DNA of 64,000 nt from G963665185 sp963665185 (GCA_963665185.2 CAXXPO010000019.1:124001-188000), one strand, 5' to 3'; positions 37,155 to 46,962 are shown, counted from the stretch's first letter. Translations and numbers: made by a program. The notes: generated by a model not told the origin, from the sequence alone.

Positions 37155-38240
37155 ATGGGTGCATCGTTGACCATCAAACCACTCACGGACTGGGGCATTG
37201 CCCATGAAGGACCATTCATCATAGCCGGTCCATGCAGTGCCGAGTCCGAAGAACAACTCGTTGAAACCGCCAAGGGACTCAAGGGACAAGGTGTCCACAT
37301 GCTTCGCGCCGGGATATGGAAGCCACGGACCCGCCCCGGATGTTTTGAAGGCGTCGGGGAAAAAGGCCTCGCATGGCTCAAGACCGCCGGAGAAGCCGCC
37401 GGAATCCCCGTAACCACCGAAGTGGCCAACCCGGAACACGTGGAAGCATGTCTCAAGGCCGGTATCGACGTGCTTTGGATCGGTGCACGCACCACTGTCA
37501 ACCCTTTCTCCGTGCAGCCTATTGCCGACGCACTCAAGGGCGTGGACATCCCGGTCATGGTCAAAAACCCCATCAACCCGGACATCGAATTATGGCTCGG
37601 AACCATGGAGCGGCTGAACCAGGCTGGAATTACCAAGCTGGCGGCCATCCACCGCGGTTTCACGGCCTACAAAAAAAGCAAATTCCGCAACAAACCCAAC
37701 TGGAAAATCCCCATTGAGTTGCGCCGCCGCGCCCCGGAACTTCCCATGTTCTGCGATCCCAGCCATATCAGTGGGAAACGTGAACTTATAGCCGAAGTCG
37801 CCCAAACCGCATTGGACCTGACATTTGACGGATTGATGATTGAATCGCACATTGACCCTTCCGTTGCCCTTTCCGATGCAAAGCAGCAGCTCACGCCGAC
37901 CGCCCTGGCAGAACTGTTGCGCATGCTTACGCCTACCAGGTCGACAACCGACGGTGCTGCCGTAAAAGAACAGATCCAAGGTATGCGTCGCATCATTGAT
38001 GAAATAGACAAGGCGGTCATCGGTCTGCTCTCCCAACGCATGGAAGTGGCCCAAGCCCTGGGCAAATTCAAAAAGGAAAACAACATCTCCCTGTTTCAGC
38101 CCCGCCGTTGGAAAGAAACGCTCATGTCACGCATCGACTCCGGTGTAAAACGCGGTCTCAGCGAAGACTTCCTGCTGCGCGTGTACCAATACATCCATGA
38201 GGAATCCATCCGCCATCAGGAAGAGGCCACCCGCAAATGA
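37155..38240 (+). CDS. Bifunctional DAHP synthase (type I-beta/KDSA fold) and chorismate mutase (AroQ)
   Basis: 361 residues. N-terminal TIM barrel with GPCSAES (residues about 25-31), KPRTRPGCFEGVG, GARTTVNPF, MVKNPIN, AIHRGF and CDPSHISG, i.e. condensation of PEP and erythrose-4-phosphate, first step of the shikimate route. Residues about 275-355 are an AroQ chorismate mutase (RRIIDEIDKAVIGLLSQRM, EVAQALGKFKKE), which may act as an allosteric sensor for Phe/Tyr as in other fused enzymes. Overlaps aroB by ATGA, so both are co-translated. Confidence 0.93.
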   Translation: MGASLTIKPLTDWGIAHEGPFIIAGPCSAESEEQLVETAKGLKGQGVHMLRAGIWKPRTRPGCFEGVGEKGLAWLKTAGEAAGIPVTTEVANPEHVEACLKAGIDVLWIGARTTVNPFSVQPIADALKGVDIPVMVKNPINPDIELWLGTMERLNQAGITKLAAIHRGFTAYKKSKFRNKPNWKIPIELRRRAPELPMFCDPSHISGKRELIAEVAQTALDLTFDGLMIESHIDPSVALSDAKQQLTPTALAELLRMLTPTRSTTDGAAVKEQIQGMRRIIDEIDKAVIGLLSQRMEVAQALGKFKKENNISLFQPRRWKETLMSRIDSGVKRGLSEDFLLRVYQYIHEESIRHQEEATRK

Positions 38241-39346
38241 ATCTCCCTGCGCAATCCGAAACCATCCGGGTAACCCTGCAACAATGCAGGAATGACTCCT
38301 ACGACATTGTCGTCGGCCACGGTCTCATGAAAACTCTGCCCGGATGGCTCGCGAACAGTGGAATAGGTTCCCGCTACTGCATTGTCTGCGACCAGACCAC
38401 GGAACGTCTTTTCGGTCACACTCTGGAAAAAGAGCTGGACAAACTCGGCGTGGATTGCGCCCTGTTGTCCATCCCTCCGGGAGAGGCCAGCAAAAGCCTT
38501 GGAGAATTCGCCCGTATTCTGGATTGCCTGCGGCGTTTTGGTTTTGGGCGCTCCGACTGCATCGTCGCTCTGGGCGGCGGTGTGGTCGGCGATCTGGCGG
38601 GATATGCCGCAGGTTGCTACATGCGGGGTATTCCTTTCGTCCAGGTTCCCACGACCCTGCTTTCCCAGGTGGATTCCAGCGTGGGGGGCAAGGTGGCCGT
38701 AAACATAGAAAGCGGCAAGAACTTCTGCGGCCTGTTCAACCAACCACGCCATGTCTGCATTGACGTGGCCGCTCTGGACAGCCTGCCCGGCACGGAAATG
38801 AACAACGGCATGGCGGAAATACTCAAATACGCCTTTATCCGAGATCGGGAATTGTTCGAATTTCTATCGGACAAGACGGACTCCATGCTTTCCAAGGACC
38901 ACGAAACACTGTCCTGTTGCGTGGCCCGCTGCTGCCGCATTAAGGCCGATGTGGTCCAGGCGGACGAACGCGAGGGCGGTGTGCGCATGATCCTCAATTA
39001 TGGGCACACTGTGGGACACGCCATTGAAGCGGCTTCGAACTACAGCCTCGGACACGGGCTGTGTGTGGCCTACGGCATGCGCGTCATCGCCGGACTTGCC
39101 GAACGCCTCGGTATGCTTCCAACCGCCGAGCGCCATCTGCACGACAACCTGCTGGACCGCTACGGGCTGGCCACTACGCCGCTGACCATAGCCCCGGAGG
39201 AAATCATGTCCTTGCTCTCTTCGGACAAGAAGATGCAGAAAGGAAAAAACATCTTTATTATTCCCCGAAGCATAGGACGGGTGGAAATCCGCAAGGATAT
39301 TCCGCTTGAGGATGTGCGGGCGGCCCTGCTAGCCATTTGCGTATGA
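38237..39346 (+). CDS. aroB: 3-dehydroquinate synthase AroB
   Basis: 369 residues. NAD-binding and active-site features: LGGGVVGDLAGYAAGCYMRG (about 113-132), PTTLLSQVDSSVGGK, NHG-type GHTVGHAIEAA with metal His, and KKMQKGK at the C-terminus. Converts DAHP to 3-dehydroquinate, directly using the product of the preceding gene. The pair is notable because classical Desulfovibrio vulgaris is reported to lack these enzymes and use an aspartate-semialdehyde route. Confidence 0.96.
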   Translation: MNLPAQSETIRVTLQQCRNDSYDIVVGHGLMKTLPGWLANSGIGSRYCIVCDQTTERLFGHTLEKELDKLGVDCALLSIPPGEASKSLGEFARILDCLRRFGFGRSDCIVALGGGVVGDLAGYAAGCYMRGIPFVQVPTTLLSQVDSSVGGKVAVNIESGKNFCGLFNQPRHVCIDVAALDSLPGTEMNNGMAEILKYAFIRDRELFEFLSDKTDSMLSKDHETLSCCVARCCRIKADVVQADEREGGVRMILNYGHTVGHAIEAASNYSLGHGLCVAYGMRVIAGLAERLGMLPTAERHLHDNLLDRYGLATTPLTIAPEEIMSLLSSDKKMQKGKNIFIIPRSIGRVEIRKDIPLEDVRAALLAICV

Positions 39347-39518
39347 CCATTATAACCATTTGAAGAAAAGGCGTGGTTGCTGTGCCGTTTCGGGAAATCC
39401 ACCCCTTTGTGTACAAGAACTGCGCGACAGGTTCAGACAGTCAGTAAGCCGTGCTTTCAAGCTTCTTCGAGTTCATGACAGTCCTGCGGTTTAAGCCTGT
39501 TTTTTCAGAGACAGTGCA

Positions 39519-40016
39519 ATGAACGGAATTTTGTTCGAGATTCTGCGCTATATCCGTGTTGCGCCCTGGCCGCACGCCACGGCGTTCAAAGCACTGACCC
39601 TGTCCTTTTTTTCAGGCTGGCGGGCCTTTTTCCTTTTGGGCGAACAACGCATTGTCGAATGTGGACTGGCCATGCTGCTGACTTGCTGCTTTGGCTGGGC
39701 CACAGCCCTGTGTCAGATGGACGCTCTGTCCCGTTTTCGAGAATTCCAACGCATCCGCGGAATTTTTACGCGCCATGGCTATGCGCCCCGAGTGCTTACT
39801 GTTGTTCGTTCCTCGCGCTGCCAACGCGACGCCGCCATAATGGCCGCATCCGAAGCCGGTTTCCGCGACAAGGTCTGCTCATTCTACCGGGCAATGGGCT
39901 ATCGCTGGTATCATATTCTTCCGGACCGAGTGGTGGCCGACCCAATGTACCTGCTGCACCCCAATTTTCTGCGAACCACGTTCATCCCGCGCAAAACAAG
40001 AGGCAAGCAGGCCTGA
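39519..40016 (+). CDS. Small membrane-associated hypothetical protein
   Basis: 165 residues, one or two hydrophobic segments (about 25-45 and 50-68), then a soluble half with Arg-rich patches and several Cys (RSSRCQRDAA, DKVCSFYRAMGYRWYHILPD). No clear ribosome site. The second half suggests an interaction domain of unknown family. No function proposed. Confidence 0.65.
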   Translation: MNGILFEILRYIRVAPWPHATAFKALTLSFFSGWRAFFLLGEQRIVECGLAMLLTCCFGWATALCQMDALSRFREFQRIRGIFTRHGYAPRVLTVVRSSRCQRDAAIMAASEAGFRDKVCSFYRAMGYRWYHILPDRVVADPMYLLHPNFLRTTFIPRKTRGKQA

Positions 40017-40118
40017 AAGTCATTCACCACACCATAGAACTCTTCGTCCTTGCCCGCAAAAAAGCGGACAGCCCGAAGCCCATCCGCCCATAATACGTGT
40101 CACCAGCCCTTCCGCCCA

Positions 40119-41489
40119 TCATCCGCCAACGATCTTCACCATTTCCTTGGCTTTGGGATGGGGAGGTTTCGCAACGACGGCCCGCTGAAAATACTGCAAT
40201 GCCGTATGATCCTTACCGGCCTTGTGGTAGATAAGACCGATATTGTAGCTGACGACTCCCGACTTGCTCCCGATATTCTGATTGATGCGCACGGCACTAT
40301 CCATGCGAGTGGCGGCCTGCGGATATTTTTTCCCCTCGAGGTAGGCCAGGGCGATGTTGTAATGGAGGTTCTCGTCTTTCGGCGCAATGGTGACCGCTTT
40401 TTCATACTCGATAATGGCATCCTGCCACTTCCCCTGTTGTCGCAGGGCAATACCCAAGGCATTGAACGTAGCGACATCGGAAAGATCAAGCATATCCTTC
40501 TTGGCATCAAGGCTCTTGCGCAGAAATTCCTCTGCCATTCCCGGATCACTCTGCATGCACATCTCGGCAATCGTGCGGGAAATGTCGCTCACCGCCCCCA
40601 AGGCCTGGCGCGTGGAAACATTGACGGCGTCCTGAAATATTGTTTGCGCCTGTTTCTGTTTGCCCTGCTTGACATAAATGCCGCCGATATTGATCTTGCG
40701 CTCAACATTCAAAGGGCTTAGCTTGTCCAGCTCCTTGAGCAGTTTCAGCTCATTATCCAGGTCCCCCTGTTCTCCATACAGTTCGGCCAGCTTTTTTATG
40801 GGCTCAAGATACAGATTGGCCTCGCGCATGGCTCCGGTATACGCGGCTATGGCCTCGTTCCCCTTGCCCAAATGCTTCAAAGCGTCACCACGCAGCATCA
40901 GTCCGGCCGGACTGCGCGGCTTTGCCTCCAAAACCTTTTCGCTAAGCAACAATGCCTTTTCATATTCTTCTTCAAACAAAAACCGCTTGCCCTGGTCAAT
41001 GAGCTTGCCGATGATACTGGGCGGCTGGATTGTAAATGCTATTTTCTCCACCAGCACGTTGGTGGAAATCGGTTTGGTGATAAAGTTGCTCACCCCTATT
41101 TCATGCAATAGAATCAAGCGCTCCCGCTCAATCTCACTGGTCATGATGATGAGATGAACATCGCTGCAGGGTTCACCGAGCAAATACTTGATGAGTTCCA
41201 GAGTGGATTCCCCGTTGAATTCGCGCTCTATCATGACGATAAGCTTCTGTCCGCGTGCGATGCCCTGCTTGACGGCCGTGATTGTCTGCTTTTTCCCGAG
41301 CATCACTTCCACGCAGTTTTGCGGAAGCGCAAGAACCTTGAACAGGGTATTTCGAAGTATCTTCACAAAGGCATTGTCCGCAGACAGGACAATGAAATGG
41401 CCTCCATCCTTGACAACGTAATTCCTTGCGGTTTCATCGTATTTTTTGTTCAGTGACATGGCGTCCATATTTAGGTTGATATATTTCAC
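40119..41489 (-). CDS. Pseudo-receiver plus TPR protein with Glu at the phospho-site
   Basis: 456 residues from a GTG at 41489; the ATGs at 41468 and 41459 are equally possible since none has a good ribosome site. Residues about 30-150 form a response-regulator receiver: FIVLSADNA where the acidic pair belongs (only Asp38 kept), Glu88 in LIVMIEREFNG aligned with the phospho-Asp, Thr117 in LIIMTSE and Lys139 in FITKP. Residues 165-456 are about seven TPR units (for example KALLLSEKVLEAKPRSPAGL, DAIIEYEKAVTIAPKDENLH). A Glu here mimics phospho-Asp in other receivers, so the domain may be permanently 'on'. Confidence 0.88.
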   Translation of the reverse strand: MKYINLNMDAMSLNKKYDETARNYVVKDGGHFIVLSADNAFVKILRNTLFKVLALPQNCVEVMLGKKQTITAVKQGIARGQKLIVMIEREFNGESTLELIKYLLGEPCSDVHLIIMTSEIERERLILLHEIGVSNFITKPISTNVLVEKIAFTIQPPSIIGKLIDQGKRFLFEEEYEKALLLSEKVLEAKPRSPAGLMLRGDALKHLGKGNEAIAAYTGAMREANLYLEPIKKLAELYGEQGDLDNELKLLKELDKLSPLNVERKINIGGIYVKQGKQKQAQTIFQDAVNVSTRQALGAVSDISRTIAEMCMQSDPGMAEEFLRKSLDAKKDMLDLSDVATFNALGIALRQQGKWQDAIIEYEKAVTIAPKDENLHYNIALAYLEGKKYPQAATRMDSAVRINQNIGSKSGVVSYNIGLIYHKAGKDHTALQYFQRAVVAKPPHPKAKEMVKIVGG

Positions 41490-41699
41490 AATTCGAACAG
41501 CGATTCAATCTATTCAATTTACCAAACGAAGTAAATAAATTCCAACCCCCACACAATTTACCGTTGTCTGTACATCTGTCTTCTTTTAAGATTGGCAGTG
41601 AAGCGAGAATTCCGTTGCTGCATGTCCAGACAATTGCAAACCAAACCATCCTGAGCATAGTATGCTTTTCCACAGAATCTTGGCAACCCAGAGAAAAGA

Positions 41700-42245
41700 A
41701 TGACAAAAAAAACAGATATCAGCCGCAGAGACCTGTTGCTGGGGGTGGTCAACCGTTTCAGGGGAACCGAAGAAAACGCCCAAACCATATCAGGAATTCA
41801 ACCGGACCAGTTGGAGGGTGACAAATGTCTTGCCGAAGGTGATGTAAACCAAGCCATCACCGCCTACCGGGCCTGTCTGCAAAAAGCCCCGGAACACAAG
41901 GAGGCACGTGCAAAACTGGGCTATTGTCTGTACAAGCAGGAAAGATACGTGCAGGCGGCCTGCGAATTCAAACGCATATTGGGCAAAGGGAAAGATAATT
42001 TCTCCTCGCTCTATCTCGGGCTATGCCATGCGCATAAAGGCGATTTATCCAAAGCTGTCAACGCCTGGAACGGATACTTCAACCCAAACCGTCCTGAAAT
42101 AATGCGGGAAATCAACGTACATGTGGCTCTTCTGGAAACAGGAGGAACACTCGACCCCAAAGAAGTGGCCCAGGCCGTGGACAACGTGATCGCAGAAAAT
42201 GGAAGTCCGCATTCCTTTGATGGTGACGCAGCTACGAAAAGTTGA
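41700..42245 (+). CDS. TPR-containing protein
   Basis: 181 residues, ATG 41700 with a GAGAAAAGA stretch upstream. Starts with TDISRRDLLLGVVNRFRG, which recalls a Tat-type SRR motif, but no long hydrophobic stretch follows. About three TPR units at residues 35-140 (AITAYRACLQKAPEHKEARA, AACEFKRILGKGKDN). Small scaffold protein; divergent from the pseudo-receiver TPR gene, 210 bp between starts, suggesting joint regulation. Confidence 0.75.
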   Translation: MTKKTDISRRDLLLGVVNRFRGTEENAQTISGIQPDQLEGDKCLAEGDVNQAITAYRACLQKAPEHKEARAKLGYCLYKQERYVQAACEFKRILGKGKDNFSSLYLGLCHAHKGDLSKAVNAWNGYFNPNRPEIMREINVHVALLETGGTLDPKEVAQAVDNVIAENGSPHSFDGDAATKS

Positions 42246-42375
42246 CTTATCCATTGTGCGCCCTTCCCACTTACAGTAAACTGAAGCTGGCATCCTGCCG
42301 CATGTGTGGGACATCCTTTTTTTTGCGGCAGACATCCAGAATCAGAGGAATCCAAGCGGGAGGGGGCCACGCTGT

Positions 42376-44325
42376 ATGCATCTGAAGCGCTCCGACGCCA
42401 TTCTTGTCGAGTATTATGAGCATGAACTTGTCGCCATTGGCAGACCTGCCGCCATAGAAAATTTACGGCAGGTCATTATCAAAGGCATCGACTTCCTGGT
42501 CAGGAATCCGGCCACACACAAAACCAGACGTGTCCAGGCCATCATTTCCTCTGTCCGCCAAGGGCTCCATAATGAAATGATCGAAGATATGTCTGCCCAG
42601 GTACAGGATATTGCCAAGCGCCGCGATGGAAGCTGCATCGCATGCCTCCAGGTCGGAGGTCAGGAAATCTGCTTTCTTCCGGACGTGGACATCCCCAAAA
42701 CAGAAACCACCACCAAAGAATGGCGAGCATTTTTGCAACGCCTCGCCCCTTCCGCACGTACAGCACGGGATACACAGACCGGACTTGAAAACCGTATCCC
42801 CTTTCGAAACGGCATCTGGCTTGCAGACATGGTCTTCCTTCCCCAGGCTTCTTTCTCGGTCATCCCCGACATCACAACCATTGCCGGCGATGTCTATGTG
42901 AAGTCCATGGAAACGGTCCGGCACAACAACCTGGTCATCCAGGGCAACCTCCACATGCCCACGGGAATGCTCGCCCTGGAGGCATCCCCTGTTGCAGCTC
43001 TGCATGGGGATCTCTATCTCTATGACAACGACCAGACCCTGTCGGCACGTGATCTTGTCTTTGCTCCCGAAGCCCTGGAAAATTGGGGTCTTACAAATAC
43101 ACGCCTGCTCATTCTCAATTCCGGCGCAGCATACGGCTTGGTATGGGAAAACGGAAAAAACACACCGGAAAAGAAAACTGCATTTCTGGAGGAACGCTCC
43201 AGCATAAAGGCAGATGGTCGAGCACCGCGTTTCGTCTGGACCACAGGCAGTTGGCAACGGGTCGGAGCATCCCTGCCAGTTGAATTCGCCAATGCAGTGC
43301 GCATGAAGATAGGACGCATCCGGGTTCATCTGCAATTGGGAGCCGACCTGCTCCCCAATCATACGGATTTCAACGTGCCCAACCTGGAAAAAATAAGCTC
43401 CTATCTAGAGCTGTGCAAGACAGCTCTGTACAACGGCCAGGACGCCCTGACCACGGAAGATCGCCGCATTGTGCATGAAATGCAGGAAGACATTGACGTT
43501 CTGAAGACCTTATGCGCTGTGGACGATGTGTTGGACGATCCGGAAACAGCCCGACGCAAAGGACAGATAGACACTGTTCTCAATTCCCTGGATGAAGAAA
43601 GACTGCGCATTGTGCAGGCCGTTTGTGCCAAACCACGCGCCCCCATGAACCGCCAACTTCTTCGCGAGGACTCGGCGTATCTCTCCATACTCACCCAAAA
43701 TACCATCAATGTGGACGACGTGCTGGGAACTGCAGGAAAAACCTTGGTATTTCTCAACAATACATTTCAATCAACCCGCACACGCAAAATGGCGGCAGCC
43801 AGAATTTCCGTGCTGCGCAAAGCCATCCGGGAGTTGGGAGAAAACGCGCAACAGGCCGATGCAATGCTTATCGAACTCCTGAAGTGGGGCCCGGGGGAAA
43901 TCATCCCCTACCTGCGCAAACAGCATGCAGACAAGCTCGAATTGATAGACAAACTGGAAAATAGAATTGTTCACCTTGACCGCAAGACTCCCAAAGACGT
44001 TCTGGAAGAATTCATCAGAACAGATTTTGGTGAAAAATCTCCGTCGTTGGAACAGGATTTAGCCTTCCTGAAGCACCTGGATGGCATTTCCATGAGCAGC
44101 CTGGACCAACTTTTCACCCGAAACGATGGAACAGGATATGAGACAGACAAACTGCGCAATGCCATGTGGGTAAACATGCGTTCGTTGATGATCGACGACG
44201 TCCGTCGCAAACGTCCCGAATTCGACGGTCTGAAACCTTCGCAGATCGTGGCGGAGCTTGCAGGCAAAGCCCGCATGTTGGACCCGGTAGTCAAGGCGTA
44301 CAATGCGCTCAGCCTGGGAAGCTGA
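42376..44325 (+). CDS. Large cytoplasmic protein of unknown function
   Basis: 649 residues from ATG 42376, with a G-rich site GGGAGGGGG eleven bases upstream. No signal peptide or membrane segment. The N-terminal half is mixed alpha/beta; a stretch of beta-strands (about 210-260: LVIQGNLHMPTGMLALEASP, AALHGDLYLYDN) looks like a solenoid resembling bactofilin-type repeats. The C-terminal half (about 340-649) is helical. I do not recognise any family. The gene's close spacing to the TPR gene (131 bp, same strand) allows a shared transcript. Confidence 0.8.
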   Translation: MHLKRSDAILVEYYEHELVAIGRPAAIENLRQVIIKGIDFLVRNPATHKTRRVQAIISSVRQGLHNEMIEDMSAQVQDIAKRRDGSCIACLQVGGQEICFLPDVDIPKTETTTKEWRAFLQRLAPSARTARDTQTGLENRIPFRNGIWLADMVFLPQASFSVIPDITTIAGDVYVKSMETVRHNNLVIQGNLHMPTGMLALEASPVAALHGDLYLYDNDQTLSARDLVFAPEALENWGLTNTRLLILNSGAAYGLVWENGKNTPEKKTAFLEERSSIKADGRAPRFVWTTGSWQRVGASLPVEFANAVRMKIGRIRVHLQLGADLLPNHTDFNVPNLEKISSYLELCKTALYNGQDALTTEDRRIVHEMQEDIDVLKTLCAVDDVLDDPETARRKGQIDTVLNSLDEERLRIVQAVCAKPRAPMNRQLLREDSAYLSILTQNTINVDDVLGTAGKTLVFLNNTFQSTRTRKMAAARISVLRKAIRELGENAQQADAMLIELLKWGPGEIIPYLRKQHADKLELIDKLENRIVHLDRKTPKDVLEEFIRTDFGEKSPSLEQDLAFLKHLDGISMSSLDQLFTRNDGTGYETDKLRNAMWVNMRSLMIDDVRRKRPEFDGLKPSQIVAELAGKARMLDPVVKAYNALSLGS

Positions 44326-44339
44326 ATATCTGGTCTTCA

Positions 44340-44731
44340 AAACGGCAGAAAACACGCAGCCCTTCCTCGCCATTCAGCTCTTGCGGCTGAAAGAGGCACT
44401 CTGTTTCCCGCAGAATTTCCTCCACAGTCGGCACCAATCGTTTCTGCTAAAACTGCCGAAGGGAAAGATTCACGGAAACCTTGATGTTTTGAAAACCTAC
44501 ATCAGCGCACTTTTGGTATACGCACAGGCTTTCTCCAGCATCTGGCGGGCGACAGGCATGATCAGCCCGGTCTCTTCTCTTCAGCCGCGGGAACAAACCC
44601 GGCAGATGAACGGAAAACCATGCCCCGTATTTTCCATCCTGCTTCATTTTCTTGCCCTCGCCGAACGCAAAAAACAGCTCCTCCTCTCCAATTCTCGTCG
44701 GCGCTCTCTGCCAAATCAAAGCCTCTACAAC
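44340..44731 (-). pseudogene. Decayed EAL (c-di-GMP phosphodiesterase) domain remnant
   Basis: Three frames on the minus strand carry pieces of an EAL domain in the right order: VVEALI (44731 on, cf. G-EALxRW), EETGLIMPVARQMLEKACAY (about 44520-44580) and VSVNLSLRQF (about 44400-44430). The pieces are separated by frame changes, a stop follows RQF, and the rest of the domain (metal-binding and catalytic motifs such as ExLE and DDFG) is absent. So it is a fragment that cannot be functional. Confidence 0.75.
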
Positions 44732-44750
44732 TCGCGGGAAGGAATTATTT

Positions 44751-45143
44751 TTACCTGCGTATAATGGTCACCCGTCCCTGGGCCAACCAATTCCTAAACT
44801 TACGTCCAAGCCACCCCCGTAAATACGACCGGGTAGACGGAATGAGAAGAATCAACCCAATGGTGTCCGTAAAAAAACCCGGGGTTAGCATGACCACGCC
44901 AGCCACCAGAATAAGCGCACCTTCCAGCATGTCATCGCCAGGCGGAACGCCTGCGGCAAGATTTGCACGAATCCGGTTGAGAACCAACGCCCCCTGGCTT
45001 TTGGCCAACCAAGCACCGATGATTGCCGTCAAAATCACAATACCGATTGTATTGGCCGCGCCAATCTCTTCACCAACCAAAACAAAAAGATAAATTTCCA
45101 GGATAGGAACAATCGAAAAAAGCAAGAACAAACGGAAAACCAT
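44751..45143 (-). CDS. fxsA: FxsA family membrane protein
   Basis: 130 residues from ATG 45143 with AGGGAG nine bases upstream; an ATG at 45158 is less well placed. FxsA pattern: hydrophobic start with PILEIYLFVLVG, GIVILTAIIGAWLAKSQG, then DDMLEGALILVAGVVMLTPGF and a basic end. Three to four membrane segments. In E. coli FxsA prevents exclusion of phage T7 by F plasmid protein PifA; its chromosomal role elsewhere is unknown. Confidence 0.9.
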   Translation of the reverse strand: MVFRLFLLFSIVPILEIYLFVLVGEEIGAANTIGIVILTAIIGAWLAKSQGALVLNRIRANLAAGVPPGDDMLEGALILVAGVVMLTPGFFTDTIGLILLIPSTRSYLRGWLGRKFRNWLAQGRVTIIRR

Positions 45144-45556
45144 ACCATCTCCCTGCAATGCAGTGTTTTGATAACTACTTCCAGAAAAAAAGCCTGCTCA
45201 TTCCCGCAAACACTCTTTCAGATTGCAGGCTTCAACATCAGGTAAGTAAAGCCAACGTTTTCAAGCGATATTTCACGGCATTTTTTGGAAACCCAAACCA
45301 CCCGTATGCCGACATTCTTCCACCTTCAACCGCCAGCAAAAAATAAGACATCCAAGAGGCATGTCAAAAAAAAGAGCATACAGCAAAAGAAAAAACTCCC
45401 GGAACTCCACATCGTTTTCCATTTGCAATCCAGCATAACCCCGCTCCTGAAACGCAAGTTCTCGCAATCGCCGTCCCAATGTCACCCGAATGAAACATGA
45501 CAAGTCCAAAACTCGGGCTTTGCATCCTTGACGTCCCTATACACTCTGGAGGTAAC
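45144..45556. other. Gene-free gap
   Basis: About 410 bp. Short open frames on both strands show no family resemblance and no ribosome site. The region near 45360-45400 is very A-rich on the plus strand. No hairpin terminator noticed. Confidence 0.45.
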
Positions 45557-46948
45557 ATGTTCCGCTTGATTTCCACCGCCATCCTGGGCGGCCTGCTTTG
45601 CACCAGCAGCGTAAACGCCGCCGAACCGCTCGACATAAAAAAATACAACATCGAAGTCCCCAAAGAGTATCATATTGACTATCAGGGGCGCTACACTGGT
45701 TCCATTCCAAACGGATTCCCCATGGGAATCGGTTCGGGCATGACCTACGTGGGCAAAAACATGGACGGTGCCCTGGTATTTTACTGCATCGGCGACCGTG
45801 GTCCCAACGCCGACTCGCCCAAATTCGATGCCGGCTCCGGCAAACCCAAACCCAGCAAAATGTTTCCTGCTCCCCAATTTCACCCTGCCTACGGTGCGGT
45901 TCTCGTCCAGGACGGAAAAGCCAGAATCGCAAGCCTCATTCAGATAAAGGACAGCAAAGGCGTGGCTATTTCCGGTCGCCCGCTGCCCAAGGGAATGGTT
46001 GGCTCCACCAATGAAATCCCCCTGTCCGACACATTGGCTGTACTGTCTACCGACAGCGAAGGCATGGACACCGAGGGCGTGGCCATTGACCGCAAGAACA
46101 ACCGCCACCTGTGGATCTGTGACGAATACGGCCCCTTTATCGCCAAGATCGACGGGTACACGGGCCGCATCCTCAAGAAATACACTCCAGGCAAGGAACT
46201 TCCGGAAATTGTCAGCAAACGCCAGCCCAACCGGGGCTTTGAAGGCATTGCAGTAACCCCGAACAACACAGTCATCGCCGCCGTACAAAGCATCTGCGAT
46301 GTGGACGGGCAGGTAAAAAAAAGCAAGGCTGCCTTCACCCGTCTGGTGGTGCTCGATCCCGAAACCGGCAAGACCAAGATGCTGGCTTTTCCGATTGAGG
46401 ACTACTACAAAAGCAACGATGTTGCCAAAATCGGCGATTTGCACGCGGTCAACGACAGCAAGATATTGATCGTCGAGCAGGGACCGGACAAAGATAAGAA
46501 AATGCACAACAGCGTCTACCTTATCGATATGTCCAACGCCTCCGACCTTACCGGCGTGACCGCCCCCGACGGCAGTCCCTTGGAAACCCTGGCCGGGCTG
46601 GACGCACTCAAGGCACAAGGTATCCGCCCCGTGTCCAAGGTGAAACTGTTCGACCTGCGCGATTACGGCTGGACTCCCGGCAAGGCCGAAGGCTTGGCCC
46701 TTTTGCCCGACATGCGCACCATTGCCGTATGTTCGGACAATGATTTCGGCTTCAAGGGAGAAATCAAAGATCCGGCCCTGGACAAGGACGGCAAGGCAGT
46801 CAAAAAGGCCACAAAGTACACTGTGGATGGAAAAGGTGTAGTGAAGTACGATGGAAAGAAAGTCGACACGGCCTTCCCTATCGCCCTGTCCGGAGAAAAC
46901 GGCCAGCTCTGGCTGATCAAGCTGCCCAAGACCATCGACAAATATTAA
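45557..46948 (+). CDS. Exported esterase-like/phytase-like beta-propeller protein (PF13449 type)
   Basis: 463 residues from ATG 45557 with GGAGG five bases upstream; an earlier in-frame codon at 45497 would precede the signal peptide and is rejected. Signal peptide about 1-22 (cut after VNA). Family phrases: DRGPNADSP, GMDTEGVAID, WICDEYGPFIAKID and NRGFEGIAVTP, all typical of the 'esterase-like activity of phytase' domain, a beta-propeller with an Asp/Glu-rich centre. Probable periplasmic phosphoesterase; substrate unknown. Followed by a terminator. Confidence 0.9.
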   Translation: MFRLISTAILGGLLCTSSVNAAEPLDIKKYNIEVPKEYHIDYQGRYTGSIPNGFPMGIGSGMTYVGKNMDGALVFYCIGDRGPNADSPKFDAGSGKPKPSKMFPAPQFHPAYGAVLVQDGKARIASLIQIKDSKGVAISGRPLPKGMVGSTNEIPLSDTLAVLSTDSEGMDTEGVAIDRKNNRHLWICDEYGPFIAKIDGYTGRILKKYTPGKELPEIVSKRQPNRGFEGIAVTPNNTVIAAVQSICDVDGQVKKSKAAFTRLVVLDPETGKTKMLAFPIEDYYKSNDVAKIGDLHAVNDSKILIVEQGPDKDKKMHNSVYLIDMSNASDLTGVTAPDGSPLETLAGLDALKAQGIRPVSKVKLFDLRDYGWTPGKAEGLALLPDMRTIAVCSDNDFGFKGEIKDPALDKDGKAVKKATKYTVDGKGVVKYDGKKVDTAFPIALSGENGQLWLIKLPKTIDKY

Positions 46949-46962
46949 TCCGTGCCCGTATC

